A DNA stretch of 30,960 bases from Fimihabitans intestinipullorum (GTDB taxonomy: Bacteria; Bacillota_I; Bacilli_A; RF39; UBA660), in contig DVML01000039.1 of assembly GCA_018714965.1 (NCBI GenBank), positions 1-30,960 on the forward strand, written 5' to 3'. Position numbers and translations under genes: made by a program. The notes under the pieces are model-generated. The model ran no database searches. It was not told the DNA's origin and worked only from the letters and a program-made list of their open reading frames with translations. Shown here one piece after another: positions 1 to 8,302 of this stretch (its first letter is position 1; the number at the start of each line of letters is the position of its first letter).

Positions 1-886
1 ATCTTCTTAAAAATCCTCTTTTTTCATAATACTTATTATTTTTATAGTCCGGTACTTCTTTTTTTAAATAAGAAAAAGCATCCTCTATAAATTGATTTCC
101 AATTTTTTTATCTTGTTGCATATGTTGTTGAATAGTATAGTTTGTTAAAATCCTTACAGTCAACATATTGATAATCTTTACAAAATTTTCTCTTCCTTGA
201 AAGTAAGTTCTAATTTGATCTACTATTTTTATAATATCAAACACTCGCATATCTCGAACAGTTGTTTCGCTATTTTGATGAATTACATAATAATTTAAAG
301 GTTGATCTAAATAAGAAATCTTTCTAGCTTTATCTAATGCTTCCACAACAAATGGAGCATCCTCATATTTTAAAGTTTCAACAAAACGGATGTGATGCTT
401 TTTTAACAGTTCCGTTCTGTATAATTTGTTCCATGGAGCTAAATTAATTTCTAATAATAATTGAGGTTGCTCTTCTAACGTTGTTGAAGAAAACGGCTGA
501 ATCTTAACTTCCTCTCGATTCCCATCTTCTAGTTTGTAAAAATTACAAACTACGACATCTGCACGTTCCTGTTCCATTTTTTTGTATAATTTTTCACAAG
601 CATCTTTTTCTAAAAAATCATCACTATCTACAAACATAATATATTTGCCTGTTGCTTTATCAATTCCAAAATTTCTCGTCTTCCCTATTCCTTGATTTTT
701 ATTTTTAAAATATTTTATTCTTTTATCTTTATATTTTTTTATAATTTCTTCTGTTTGATCTGTTGATCCATCATTTACAAGAATAAATTCCAGTTCTTGC
801 TTGGTCTGATTTAATAATGATTCTATACACTCCACTAAAAACTTTTCCGCATTGTAAATTGGTACAATAATACTGATATCTACCAT
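1..886 (-). CDS. Family 2 glycosyltransferase, 3' end cut by window edge
   Basis: Transfers a sugar from a nucleotide-sugar donor to a growing surface glycan at the cytoplasmic face of the membrane; donor and acceptor cannot be read from sequence. Reading from the ATG at 886 the frame stays open to base 1, giving at least 295 residues, so the C-terminus is missing. The GT-A fold is clear: an N-terminal strand SIIVPIYNAEKFL (residues 4-17), VNDGSTD near 37-43, and the metal/nucleotide-binding DSDD at 87-90. An AAGGAAG ribosome binding site precedes the ATG. It starts 17 bases after the preceding glycosyltransferase ends and is surely co-transcribed with it and with the polymerase fusion upstream. 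Family assignment is firm; specificity is unknown. Confidence 0.9.
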   Translation of the reverse strand, partial: MVDISIIVPIYNAEKFLVECIESLLNQTKQELEFILVNDGSTDQTEEIIKKYKDKRIKYFKNKNQGIGKTRNFGIDKATGKYIMFVDSDDFLEKDACEKLYKKMEQERADVVVCNFYKLEDGNREEVKIQPFSSTTLEEQPQLLLEINLAPWNKLYRTELLKKHHIRFVETLKYEDAPFVVEALDKARKISYLDQPLNYYVIHQNSETTVRDMRVFDIIKIVDQIRTYFQGRENFVKIINMLTVRILTNYTIQQHMQQDKKIGNQFIEDAFSYLKKEVPDYKNNKYYEKRGFLRR

Positions 887-903
887 ACTATCTTCCTTTT
901 CTT

Positions 904-1824
904 TTATCTCGACATAATTTTATAATATATTTTGGGACTACACTGTACGAGTATTTTCTTTATTTTTCTCGAAACTGTATTTGACATTAATTCATTGTAT
1001 ATTTTTTTCTTCCACAATTTTCTTTTATATTCTTTATACTCTTTCCCATGAAGTTCACAAATTTTCATAATCATACTATTGGCAATAAAACTTCTAAAAA
1101 TAGTACTATCCACATTGATTGTTTTAATTGCTTCCGACAAATATAGATAGTGCTCATAAAAATCATGCACTTTCCTCTTTGTCCAACTATATGTCTGCGT
1201 ATTCATAATACTACCACTTCTACGATAATAATTATAACCTACATAAGAAATAGAATTTACTTTTGTAGCCTTTATTATAATAAGTGGAGTCAGCCCAAAA
1301 TCTTCATGAATTTTATCCTTCGCAAAACGAAATTTATTTTTATTATAGTAAGTTCTTTTTATCGCATAGCACCAAACACTTTCTACATAATGAAATGTAC
1401 ATATTTTTTCAAATGCTTTTTCCCCAGAAAAATCAACAAATGTAGACTCTAAAAAATCTTGCTTCGTTCCATCGTCATATACATTTCTTACCTGAAAGCG
1501 AATTACATCTGGGCGATTCTTTATAGATTGCTGAATAGATTCCAGTAACTTTATATCCCAGTAATCGTCACTATCTAAAAATAATAAATACTCTCCTCTT
1601 GCATACGTTACCCCAATATTTCGTGCTTCACTTACTCCTACGTGAGTAGTATCTATAATTTTTACATCATATTTTCTTGCAATATCCATACTTTTATCTG
1701 TACAACCATCGTTTACAACAATTACCTCAAAGTTCTGATAAGTTTGTTTAAAAACGCTGTCTAGAGTTCTCTTTAAATATTGTTCCACATTATAAACAGG
1801 TATAATAATACTAAACTTTTTCAT
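904..1824 (-). CDS. Family 2 glycosyltransferase
   Basis: A 306-residue GT-A glycosyltransferase, probably adding one sugar to a capsular or wall polysaccharide on the cytoplasmic side of the membrane. Visible are the N-terminal FSIIIPVYNVEQYL (4-17), VVNDGCTD (36-43), SEARNIG (65-71) and the DSDD metal-binding motif at 84-87; the C-terminal third is basic with no clear membrane helix. The start ATG overlaps the stop of the upstream polymerase fusion as ATGA, with a GGGGTG ribosome binding site inside that gene, so the two are translationally coupled. Sugar donor and linkage cannot be inferred. It could equally act on teichoic acid or a glycoprotein. Confidence 0.92.
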   Translation of the reverse strand: MKKFSIIIPVYNVEQYLKRTLDSVFKQTYQNFEVIVVNDGCTDKSMDIARKYDVKIIDTTHVGVSEARNIGVTYARGEYLLFLDSDDYWDIKLLESIQQSIKNRPDVIRFQVRNVYDDGTKQDFLESTFVDFSGEKAFEKICTFHYVESVWCYAIKRTYYNKNKFRFAKDKIHEDFGLTPLIIIKATKVNSISYVGYNYYRRSGSIMNTQTYSWTKRKVHDFYEHYLYLSEAIKTINVDSTIFRSFIANSMIMKICELHGKEYKEYKRKLWKKKIYNELMSNTVSRKIKKILVQCSPKIYYKIMSR

Positions 1825-4136
1825 ATTTTCACCCCGTCAAACAAGTACTCTAGTTGCCTCATTCGGTTTTTTTCTGTTTTTTCAAAATCTAGCTGTTTCT
1901 GTTTTGGTTTTTGTTTTAAAATGTGAGAAACTTCTTCCACCATCTTATCCTCTTCTTTCGAAATGATCCAAGCATAATCTCTTCCTATATTGATTTGATC
2001 ATCACTGACATCCATTGTAGTAATAATTGGAGTTTTCAATAAAATTGCCTCCAAATAAGTAACTGGAAATCCTTCATAATCAGAAGTCAAAATAATATAA
2101 TCCGCCATTTTGATATATGGGTATGGATTTGACTTTTTACCTAAAAATTTAACTCTCTTTGTTACTTTGCATTTTTTTGATTCTAATTGATATTTCTCCT
2201 TATCAGGTCCATCTCCAACAATCCACAATTCTACGTTTTTTATATGTTGTACCAAATGAATGGCTCGCGTTAACTTTTTAGAAGTATCATCTAGCCTCCC
2301 GACAAATACAAATAGCTTTTTATCTGCTGGTTTATTTTCTTTTACTTTTGACTTACTTTTTTCTACAATTTTCTTACAATCAATAAAATTATTTATTACT
2401 AAGCATTTTTGTGACAACTGTGGATAAACACTTAAAAAAGATTTCCTTGATTCATTTGAAACAAAAACAATGTGCTGAAATAAATGCGTTTTACGAGCAT
2501 CAAAAAATTTTTTAAAATCATCTTTTTCGTGATAAACATACTGATAATCACTATGAACATACAAACAATTGTTAAAAGATGCTATTTTAGACAATTTACT
2601 TCCACTTAAGCTATAGGTAGCGTAACAACAGCTAAAATCATATGTATGATAATTTGTAATGATATATCCAATTCTTTTAAACAGATTTTTAAACTTCCTC
2701 AAAAGCAAATTGTCATCATTATATACTTTATATTCACTTACTAAAATATTATCGTCCAAATGGTTTAAAAGATCCCCTTCTTTTTTTTCCAATAAAATAT
2801 GTACGTCATATTTTTCTTTGTTGATCCGATTTGTTAAATTAACAAGTGCAGATTCAATTCCACCTATTTTAAGATGATAAGCTGTAAATAGAAGTCTCTT
2901 TTTTTGTTTTTCCATTTGTAGTAATAGTACAATTATCAATATACTAACAGCAGGAGAGGCTATCATGTGCCCAGTAATCAACGATAAAATAAAAATTAAT
3001 AAAATTGATACATATAACATGTAAGTATCGAAAGATGTTTCTTTACGATTCTTTAGTAAAGCATAAAATACATAAATGACTCCACTAAAATATAGAAGAA
3101 AGCCTATCATTCCGTGTGAATAATATATATCAAAATAATCCATTTCTATCAATTTGGCTTCTTCTTTCCCACTAGAATATCCAATTCCGAATAATTTTTG
3201 ATAATCGTTTGCCTTCATGTAATCCTCATGACGATTATTTAAAAATGTTAGCCTCTGACTAAAAATGAAATGATCAATCAATTGAGGATCAGATAGAACT
3301 TCGCTAAAATTCGTTACTTTTAGATAATCCATATGTGTTTTAATATTTTTGTAAAAGTTCGTTTTTGGTAATATCCATAGCAATATTCCAACGATTACAA
3401 CTAACATTGTGCTTAAGAACACAATGCCTTTATATCGCCTCTTTATGATACCATCCCATAATAACCACACATATGTTGCAATGATAGTAATTCCTAAAGC
3501 TAGCAAAGGAGTTTTTGTACCAATTGTTAAAACAACTACCAAATATAGGAAAGAAAAGAAAATAATTGGAATTATCTTTTGGATACGAATAAAAAATAAA
3601 ATCATAAATGGAGTTAATATTGAAATAATCCCACTAATTTCATTTGCCGAATTAAAAAATCCTAAACTCCCTTTTTTAGTAATTTCATAACTTTCAAATC
3701 CTATTTGAAAAATATTTGGAATAAAAATACATAGCAAATATGTTCCTAAAACCACTAAAAGCGTCATATTACTAATCTTAATTTGCTCTCTTATACTATA
3801 AAGAGCAATTAATAATACTGGAAAATAAAAGACGCGAAAAAGTCCTTGAATTTCTAAAAACAAATGATTTCCATCTTGGAAAAAATAAATCCCACCAATA
3901 TATAACATTCCATATAAAATTAAAATACTGTAATACTTCCATATATGGTATTTAGAAAAAACAAATGTTACTGAATATAAAACAAAGAATAAAAATAACA
4001 TTCTGAAAATAATTCCTATCGTCACGTTCATGTTTAAAACATGAAGACCTACTCCAGTCATCAAATCTAATAAAGGTTGTAACAAGATAAACACTATAAG
4101 TAAGATATTAAATTTTTTCTTAATCCAGTCATTCAT
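1821..4136 (-). CDS. Fusion of O-antigen polymerase/ligase-like membrane domain and GT4-type glycosyltransferase
   Basis: About 771 residues. The first ~410 form a polytopic membrane domain of some ten helices of the Wzy/WaaL (O-antigen ligase) type, including the GTKTPLLALGI segment and a YSHGMIGFLLYFSG segment like the late region of that family. From about residue 413 there is a soluble GT-B glycosyltransferase: an N-terminal LKIGGIESALVNL loop, FVGRLDDTSKKL near 611, GDGPDKEKYQ near 641, and the family E-x7-E motif (EGFPVTYLE) near 688-696. The frame can be opened at a GTG at 4145, but that codon overlaps the ribosome binding site AAGGG; the ATG at 4136, 8 bases after it, is the better start. 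It has its own promoter and leads the polysaccharide operon. The fusion suggests that chain polymerisation or ligation is coupled to sugar addition, which is inference. Confidence 0.85.
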   Translation of the reverse strand: MNDWIKKKFNILLIVFILLQPLLDLMTGVGLHVLNMNVTIGIIFRMLFLFFVLYSVTFVFSKYHIWKYYSILILYGMLYIGGIYFFQDGNHLFLEIQGLFRVFYFPVLLIALYSIREQIKISNMTLLVVLGTYLLCIFIPNIFQIGFESYEITKKGSLGFFNSANEISGIISILTPFMILFFIRIQKIIPIIFFSFLYLVVVLTIGTKTPLLALGITIIATYVWLLWDGIIKRRYKGIVFLSTMLVVIVGILLWILPKTNFYKNIKTHMDYLKVTNFSEVLSDPQLIDHFIFSQRLTFLNNRHEDYMKANDYQKLFGIGYSSGKEEAKLIEMDYFDIYYSHGMIGFLLYFSGVIYVFYALLKNRKETSFDTYMLYVSILLIFILSLITGHMIASPAVSILIIVLLLQMEKQKKRLLFTAYHLKIGGIESALVNLTNRINKEKYDVHILLEKKEGDLLNHLDDNILVSEYKVYNDDNLLLRKFKNLFKRIGYIITNYHTYDFSCCYATYSLSGSKLSKIASFNNCLYVHSDYQYVYHEKDDFKKFFDARKTHLFQHIVFVSNESRKSFLSVYPQLSQKCLVINNFIDCKKIVEKSKSKVKENKPADKKLFVFVGRLDDTSKKLTRAIHLVQHIKNVELWIVGDGPDKEKYQLESKKCKVTKRVKFLGKKSNPYPYIKMADYIILTSDYEGFPVTYLEAILLKTPIITTMDVSDDQINIGRDYAWIISKEEDKMVEEVSHILKQKPKQKQLDFEKTEKNRMRQLEYLFDGVKI

Positions 4137-4167
4137 ACGATTCACCCTTCGCTTTTTATTTTACCAT

Positions 4168-4196
4168 ATTCTAAATCTTTTGTATACGATGTTCAA
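4168..4196 (-). promoter_or_regulatory. Sigma-A type promoter of the polysaccharide genes
   Basis: On the minus strand TTGAAC (4191-4196), 17-base spacer, TAGAAT (4168-4173). It lies between the ABC operon terminator and the polymerase fusion, so the glycan genes form a separate transcription unit. No TGn extension. Confidence 0.7.
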
Positions 4197-4224
4197 CTTT
4201 GATATGCTACAAACTATTAATTTC

Positions 4225-4255
4225 ATAAAAAAAGAAAGATTTATAATCTTTCTTC
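4225..4255 (-). terminator. Rho-independent terminator of the ABC exporter operon
   Basis: A perfect 10-bp stem (4232-4241 with 4245-4254) and 3-base loop are followed on the minus strand by a run of Ts (4227-4233 are all A on the plus strand). The stop codon of the upstream gene (4241-4243) lies in the hairpin. Confidence 0.85.
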
Positions 4256-5965
4256 TGTTAATTGTAACTTTTTATAATATTCATTTTTCTTTACTAACTC
4301 GTGATGCGTCCCACAACCAACAATCATCCCATGACTCAAAACGATGATATTATCTGACGCTCGCATCATTTCCGGTTTATGAGTGATCATAATAATCGTA
4401 TGATCCTTTTTGAGTTCTTTTAATAGTGACGCAATATGAGTTGTCGTCTTCGAATCAAGAGAACTTGTAATTTCATCGAACAATAGTACTTCTGCTTTAG
4501 AAAGAAGGGTTCGAGCTAAACTTAGTAATTGTTTTTCCCCTATCGACAATTCACTCCCATTTTCTGTGAGAATCGTATTATACCCCTCTTTCAAATTCAT
4601 AATAATATCATGAATTCCAACCCTCTTACAAGCCTCCTCTTGTCGTTTATGATTCGGATCGACCAAACTTAAATTTTGTCGAATGCTCATATGAAATACG
4701 AAAGGCTTTTGATTCACTACAGATACGTTAGAAAAATAAACCTTTCTCGCATAATCGTAAATTGGAATTCCATCTAGTAAAATTATCCCTTCTTCTAGTG
4801 GATAAAGTCGCAACAATAAATTAAATATCGTACTCTTTCCACTTCCACTCTTTCCAACGATCGCAGTCACTTGATTATGTTCGAAAACCGCATTGATATG
4901 TTGTAAAGTAGGTTCTTCTTCATAACGGAAAGAAACATCGCAAAGAGATATATTTCCAGTGATATCATCTTGTTCATTCTCTCCAAAAGAAAGAAGATGT
5001 TTTTCTTGATAATCCAATACTTCCTGAATCCGATCAACAGCTACAATATGAGTTTTCAATGTTTTAGAACAATTGCACATATATTGAACATCCGTTACCA
5101 TCAAATCATAGTATCCAATCAACAATACAATTTTATCTACCGTAAATTTACCTTGAAATACATAGATCAACATGACAAAATACAAAAGTACTTGTCCTAT
5201 TTGATAAATCATTGGTAACCCACTATCGCGCAAGTCCATATAAAAACGTTTCTTCAAATAGGCAATGCGAAACTTAGATACGATGTTTTGGAATCTCGTC
5301 TGTAATTTAGAAAACATGTCATATACTTGAACTTCCAATTTTCCATCTAATACTTCAGATAAAGATCCAGCGATACGATCTTGAAATTTACGTTGTTTTC
5401 TCAAATAATAGACCATGCGATTATTGCTTTGCTCGATCGCTTGCATATAGCCTAATATAATAACTGTAGCAAGAAGCCCTACCCATACATTGGTCATTAA
5501 AATAAGACATAACATGACGATAATCTTAAAGAAAGTTACGATACAATCTACGATCGAATCATTTAACGACGAGATATTCCACACATCTGCAGCCGTCGTA
5601 TTGATAACTCTCGATGTCGATAGATTTTTATGATAGTCTAAATCATATTTAACGAGCGCATTAAATATCGCATCCTTCAATTTACAGTAAACATAATTAT
5701 TATCGATTCCATCGATCCAATAATTCCAATAATAACTTACAATATGTAATAGATAACAAATAGAAATTACAATGATCCAAAATATAGTCTGTTCCTGATT
5801 TCCTTCTGTCAATGCTTTTACGATGAGAGATGGTAATACAGCATAAATAAGAATAGAGAAAATAGAACCTACCGTTTTAGAGATCAATCTCTCTATGATA
5901 TATATTTTTTTATGAGGAATTAAACCCCAATGTTTCTTGGCGATTTCATATACACCCTTTATCAT
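4241..5965 (-). CDS. ABC exporter half-transporter with consensus Walker B (subunit 2 of a heterodimer)
   Basis: A 574-residue TMD-NBD half transporter in the cytoplasmic membrane. Six membrane helices are expected in residues ~30-290. The NBD shows Walker A GKSGSGKST (371-379), Q-loop at VNQKPF (~419), a non-canonical signature LSIGE (473-477), Walker B LLFDE with catalytic Glu498, and switch His529 in ITHK. The start ATG overlaps the TGA of the preceding transporter gene (ATGA) after an AAGGTGAG ribosome binding site. The unusual signature pairs with the degenerate Walker B of the partner to form one non-hydrolytic site, while this subunit's own Walker motifs pair with the partner's good signature. 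Substrate unknown; drugs, lipids or peptides are all possible. Confidence 0.92.
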   Translation of the reverse strand: MIKGVYEIAKKHWGLIPHKKIYIIERLISKTVGSIFSILIYAVLPSLIVKALTEGNQEQTIFWIIVISICYLLHIVSYYWNYWIDGIDNNYVYCKLKDAIFNALVKYDLDYHKNLSTSRVINTTAADVWNISSLNDSIVDCIVTFFKIIVMLCLILMTNVWVGLLATVIILGYMQAIEQSNNRMVYYLRKQRKFQDRIAGSLSEVLDGKLEVQVYDMFSKLQTRFQNIVSKFRIAYLKKRFYMDLRDSGLPMIYQIGQVLLYFVMLIYVFQGKFTVDKIVLLIGYYDLMVTDVQYMCNCSKTLKTHIVAVDRIQEVLDYQEKHLLSFGENEQDDITGNISLCDVSFRYEEEPTLQHINAVFEHNQVTAIVGKSGSGKSTIFNLLLRLYPLEEGIILLDGIPIYDYARKVYFSNVSVVNQKPFVFHMSIRQNLSLVDPNHKRQEEACKRVGIHDIIMNLKEGYNTILTENGSELSIGEKQLLSLARTLLSKAEVLLFDEITSSLDSKTTTHIASLLKELKKDHTIIMITHKPEMMRASDNIIVLSHGMIVGCGTHHELVKKNEYYKKLQLTEERL

Positions 5966-7689
5966 ACAATCTCACCTTCTTGCTCTATGTCAACAACTTT
6001 AAATTCCGGATTTTTCGCAAGCATTTCTTGATAAGTACAATACGTATGAACCTTTCGATTCTTGATCATCAAAATTTGCTCCGAACGTTCCATCACTGCA
6101 ACTTTATTTGTAACAATCAAAATTGTATGATCTCTCTTTAAATCGTCTAATAGACGTGCTATATTTTCAACATTCGCTGGATCCAAAGAACTTGTAATGT
6201 CATCAAATAATAAAATTTCAGATTCCGTTAGTAGCGCGCGTGCTATACTGAGCATTTGTTTTTGTCCACCACTAAAGTTTCCTGCTTTTTCAGTTATGAT
6301 TGTGTTATATCCTTTTGGTAAACTCATGATAAAGTCGTGAATTCCGGCACGTTTACAAGCAGCTTCTTGCTTTTCTCGATTGGTCGTTACCATATTGAGA
6401 TTTTCCCGGATTGACATATGAAAGATAAATGGTGTTTGAGTAATAACTGTTATATTAGACAGATAAGCATCTTCACTATAGTCATATATATTACTTCCGT
6501 CCAATAGAATCTCTCCTTCATCAATTTTCTGCCGGCGCATTAAAAGTCGAATTAAACTCGTTTTACCACTTCCCGATAGCCCGATAATCGAATTAATCGT
6601 ATTTGGTTTCATATGAAAAGAAGCTCTGTAAAACAATGTGTGTTCTTGATATCCAAACGATACTTTATGAAAGCTTAAATCTCCATATACATTCGTATTT
6701 ACCAACGTTCCCTGTGGTACTTTCTTCTGATCGACATATTCTAAAATAGTACGAATTCGATCGATCGAGATTCGATACTGTCGAGCATAGCGGACATTGT
6801 CCGTCATTCCATCAATATCGGCAATTAAACTTGTATAATACCCCGTAAACAATACGAGAATCTCAACACCCAACTGTTCAGATAAAATTAAAATTGCCAT
6901 ACAAACATAAGTCAAAACACGAGTCGTGTGTGTAATAAACCACGAGAGATTTTCCGTTCTTGTGTAATACTTACGCTTCATGCGATACTCTCTCGTATAA
7001 CGTTTTCTCTGCTTTTCGTAGTGTCCACGTAACCTTTTTTCGATATCTAACGTTTTTACCTCGTGTAACCCATTTAAAGTTTCCAAGAACACATCGCTAA
7101 TTGCGTCGTTAATCTTCTTTTGTTTTCTAAAGTAGCGAATAAACTGAATATCGTTGTAGTTGATATAGATGTAATAGATAAGTCCTGAAAAAGAGAGTAA
7201 TAATCCGATCCAAAAATTTACTCGAACCATGATAAACATGAGCACGACAATTTTTACAAACGAGTTAATCACTTCAAAAACCGCATCGATATAAAGTGGG
7301 ACATCTACGGTGTCTGAATTTACGACGTTATAAAGTCGTCCATGCGATACTTTATCCGTAAAATGTTCGTCGACAATTGCTAATTTTTTCAAAAATTTGC
7401 GGTAAAGATTTTCACAAAAGTATAGCCCATTTTGTGTATAAGCTCGATAATTTCCCCACCAAAAAAGTGAAATCAAAAGATAATTCAACCCTAAAATTCC
7501 ACACCATAAAAAAGCTTCGTCCGACTGATTCTCTGTCGCGTATTTAATGATCATAGATACGGCAAAAGGAACGACCAATTCAAGTAAATGGGCCATAATA
7601 GAACAAATATATTCAATTGTAAGTACATTCCATTTTACCTTTGATACTTTGAATGGTGCTGTGAAAAAATCAATCACTTGATGTACCAT
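5962..7689 (-). CDS. ABC exporter half-transporter with degenerate ATP site (subunit 1 of a heterodimer)
   Basis: 575 residues, TMD followed by NBD. The membrane part covers roughly residues 22-290. NBD motifs are Walker A GLSGSGKTS (370-378), Q-loop Gln418, a good signature FSGGQ (472-476), but Walker B reads LLFDD: the catalytic Glu is Asp497, and the switch histidine is Asn528 (VTNK instead of ITHK). Heterodimeric exporters such as BmrCD or TM287/288 have exactly this kind of asymmetry. The gene is first in a two-gene operon with its own promoter and a GGGGAG ribosome binding site six bases before the ATG. No linked regulator, peptidase domain or substrate gene is visible, so the cargo is unknown. 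Confidence 0.92.
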   Translation of the reverse strand: MVHQVIDFFTAPFKVSKVKWNVLTIEYICSIMAHLLELVVPFAVSMIIKYATENQSDEAFLWCGILGLNYLLISLFWWGNYRAYTQNGLYFCENLYRKFLKKLAIVDEHFTDKVSHGRLYNVVNSDTVDVPLYIDAVFEVINSFVKIVVLMFIMVRVNFWIGLLLSFSGLIYYIYINYNDIQFIRYFRKQKKINDAISDVFLETLNGLHEVKTLDIEKRLRGHYEKQRKRYTREYRMKRKYYTRTENLSWFITHTTRVLTYVCMAILILSEQLGVEILVLFTGYYTSLIADIDGMTDNVRYARQYRISIDRIRTILEYVDQKKVPQGTLVNTNVYGDLSFHKVSFGYQEHTLFYRASFHMKPNTINSIIGLSGSGKTSLIRLLMRRQKIDEGEILLDGSNIYDYSEDAYLSNITVITQTPFIFHMSIRENLNMVTTNREKQEAACKRAGIHDFIMSLPKGYNTIITEKAGNFSGGQKQMLSIARALLTESEILLFDDITSSLDPANVENIARLLDDLKRDHTILIVTNKVAVMERSEQILMIKNRKVHTYCTYQEMLAKNPEFKVVDIEQEGEIV

Positions 7690-7716
7690 ATGAAACTCCC
7701 CTATTCTACTATAAGT

Positions 7717-7745
7717 AGTATATCAAAATTGCTGCATGAAGACAA
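7717..7745 (-). promoter_or_regulatory. Promoter of the ABC exporter operon
   Basis: TTGTCT (7740-7745), 17-base spacer, extended -10 TGA-TATACT (hexamer 7717-7722) on the minus strand, about 30 bases before the start codon. Confidence 0.7.
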
Positions 7746-7770
7746 TAAAAAAGGATGATTTCTCATCCTT
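7746..7770 (-). terminator. Rho-independent terminator of the 150-residue gene
   Basis: An 8-bp stem (7751-7758 with 7763-7770), 4-base loop and T run on the minus strand. The stem begins in the stop codon of the gene. Confidence 0.85.
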
Positions 7771-8221
7771 ATGCTCCAGCTGATTCACTTGTAGTAAATT
7801 GTAAATCAAATGTAATGTTTCCACCAGATGCATTGTTTTCACAGTCTACATCTTGTCCTTCGATCCACATATAGATTCTTACCTTCGTAATACCTTTACT
7901 TAATGTAATCAATTGTTTATATTCTGCGAAACCAACTTCTGTCTGAATTTGTGGTGTAACCTTTTGGAAGTTTTCGCTTGACTGTGTTGCATTTGCATTT
8001 CCAAGTGTAATATTATCTGCTGTATCGAACTCATCCTTAATTCCATCGTATGGAACAAGATCGTTTCCAGTTCCCGCATGCAATGTACCGATTCCATAAG
8101 TATCACGTGCATTTGCCACACCATAAGATGTATGATCATCGTAATTTGGTTCCCAAATTGTAACTGGTGAAGATGCTCCGTTATTTAATCCTTGAATGTT
8201 TCCGATTGTATCATCTCTCAT
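7769..8221 (-). CDS. Orphan 150-residue protein resembling the C-terminal part of TasA/camelysin-like surface proteins
   Basis: I do not recognise the whole protein. Its last 40 residues contain IYMWIEGQDVDC followed by GGNITFDLQF, which resembles the conserved end of SipW-dependent/TasA-camelysin-like exported proteins (IWLEGxDxxC...). Those proteins begin with a signal peptide; this frame has none, and a TAG stop sits directly before the ATG, so it cannot be extended in frame. Yet it has a good promoter, a GGTGA ribosome binding site and a tight terminator, so it is an expressed single-gene unit between rpoC and the ABC exporter. It is either a truncated remnant that kept expression, or a cytoplasmic or non-classically exported domain. 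Function unknown. Confidence 0.6.
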   Translation of the reverse strand: MRDDTIGNIQGLNNGASSPVTIWEPNYDDHTSYGVANARDTYGIGTLHAGTGNDLVPYDGIKDEFDTADNITLGNANATQSSENFQKVTPQIQTEVGFAEYKQLITLSKGITKVRIYMWIEGQDVDCENNASGGNITFDLQFTTSESAGA

Positions 8222-8238
8222 CTACTATCACCATAATT

Positions 8239-8266
8239 ATTGTACCATAAAACGTGCTAGTTGCAA
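8239..8266 (-). promoter_or_regulatory. Promoter of the 150-residue gene
   Basis: TTGCAA (8261-8266), 16-base spacer, extended -10 TGG-TACAAT (hexamer 8239-8244) on the minus strand. It sits just behind the rpoC terminator. Confidence 0.65.
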
Positions 8267-8270
8267 AGGA

Positions 8271-8302
8271 GAACAAAAGAAAAGAAGAACTTTCGTTCTT
8301 CT
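8271..8302 (-). terminator. Rho-independent terminator after rpoC
   Basis: An 8-bp stem (8283-8290 with 8295-8302) with a TTTC/GAAA loop, followed on the minus strand by TTTCTTTTG. It overlaps the rpoC stop codon (8301-8303) and ends the rplJL-rpoBC unit, so rpsL/rpsG/fusA do not follow here as in Bacillus. Confidence 0.85.
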
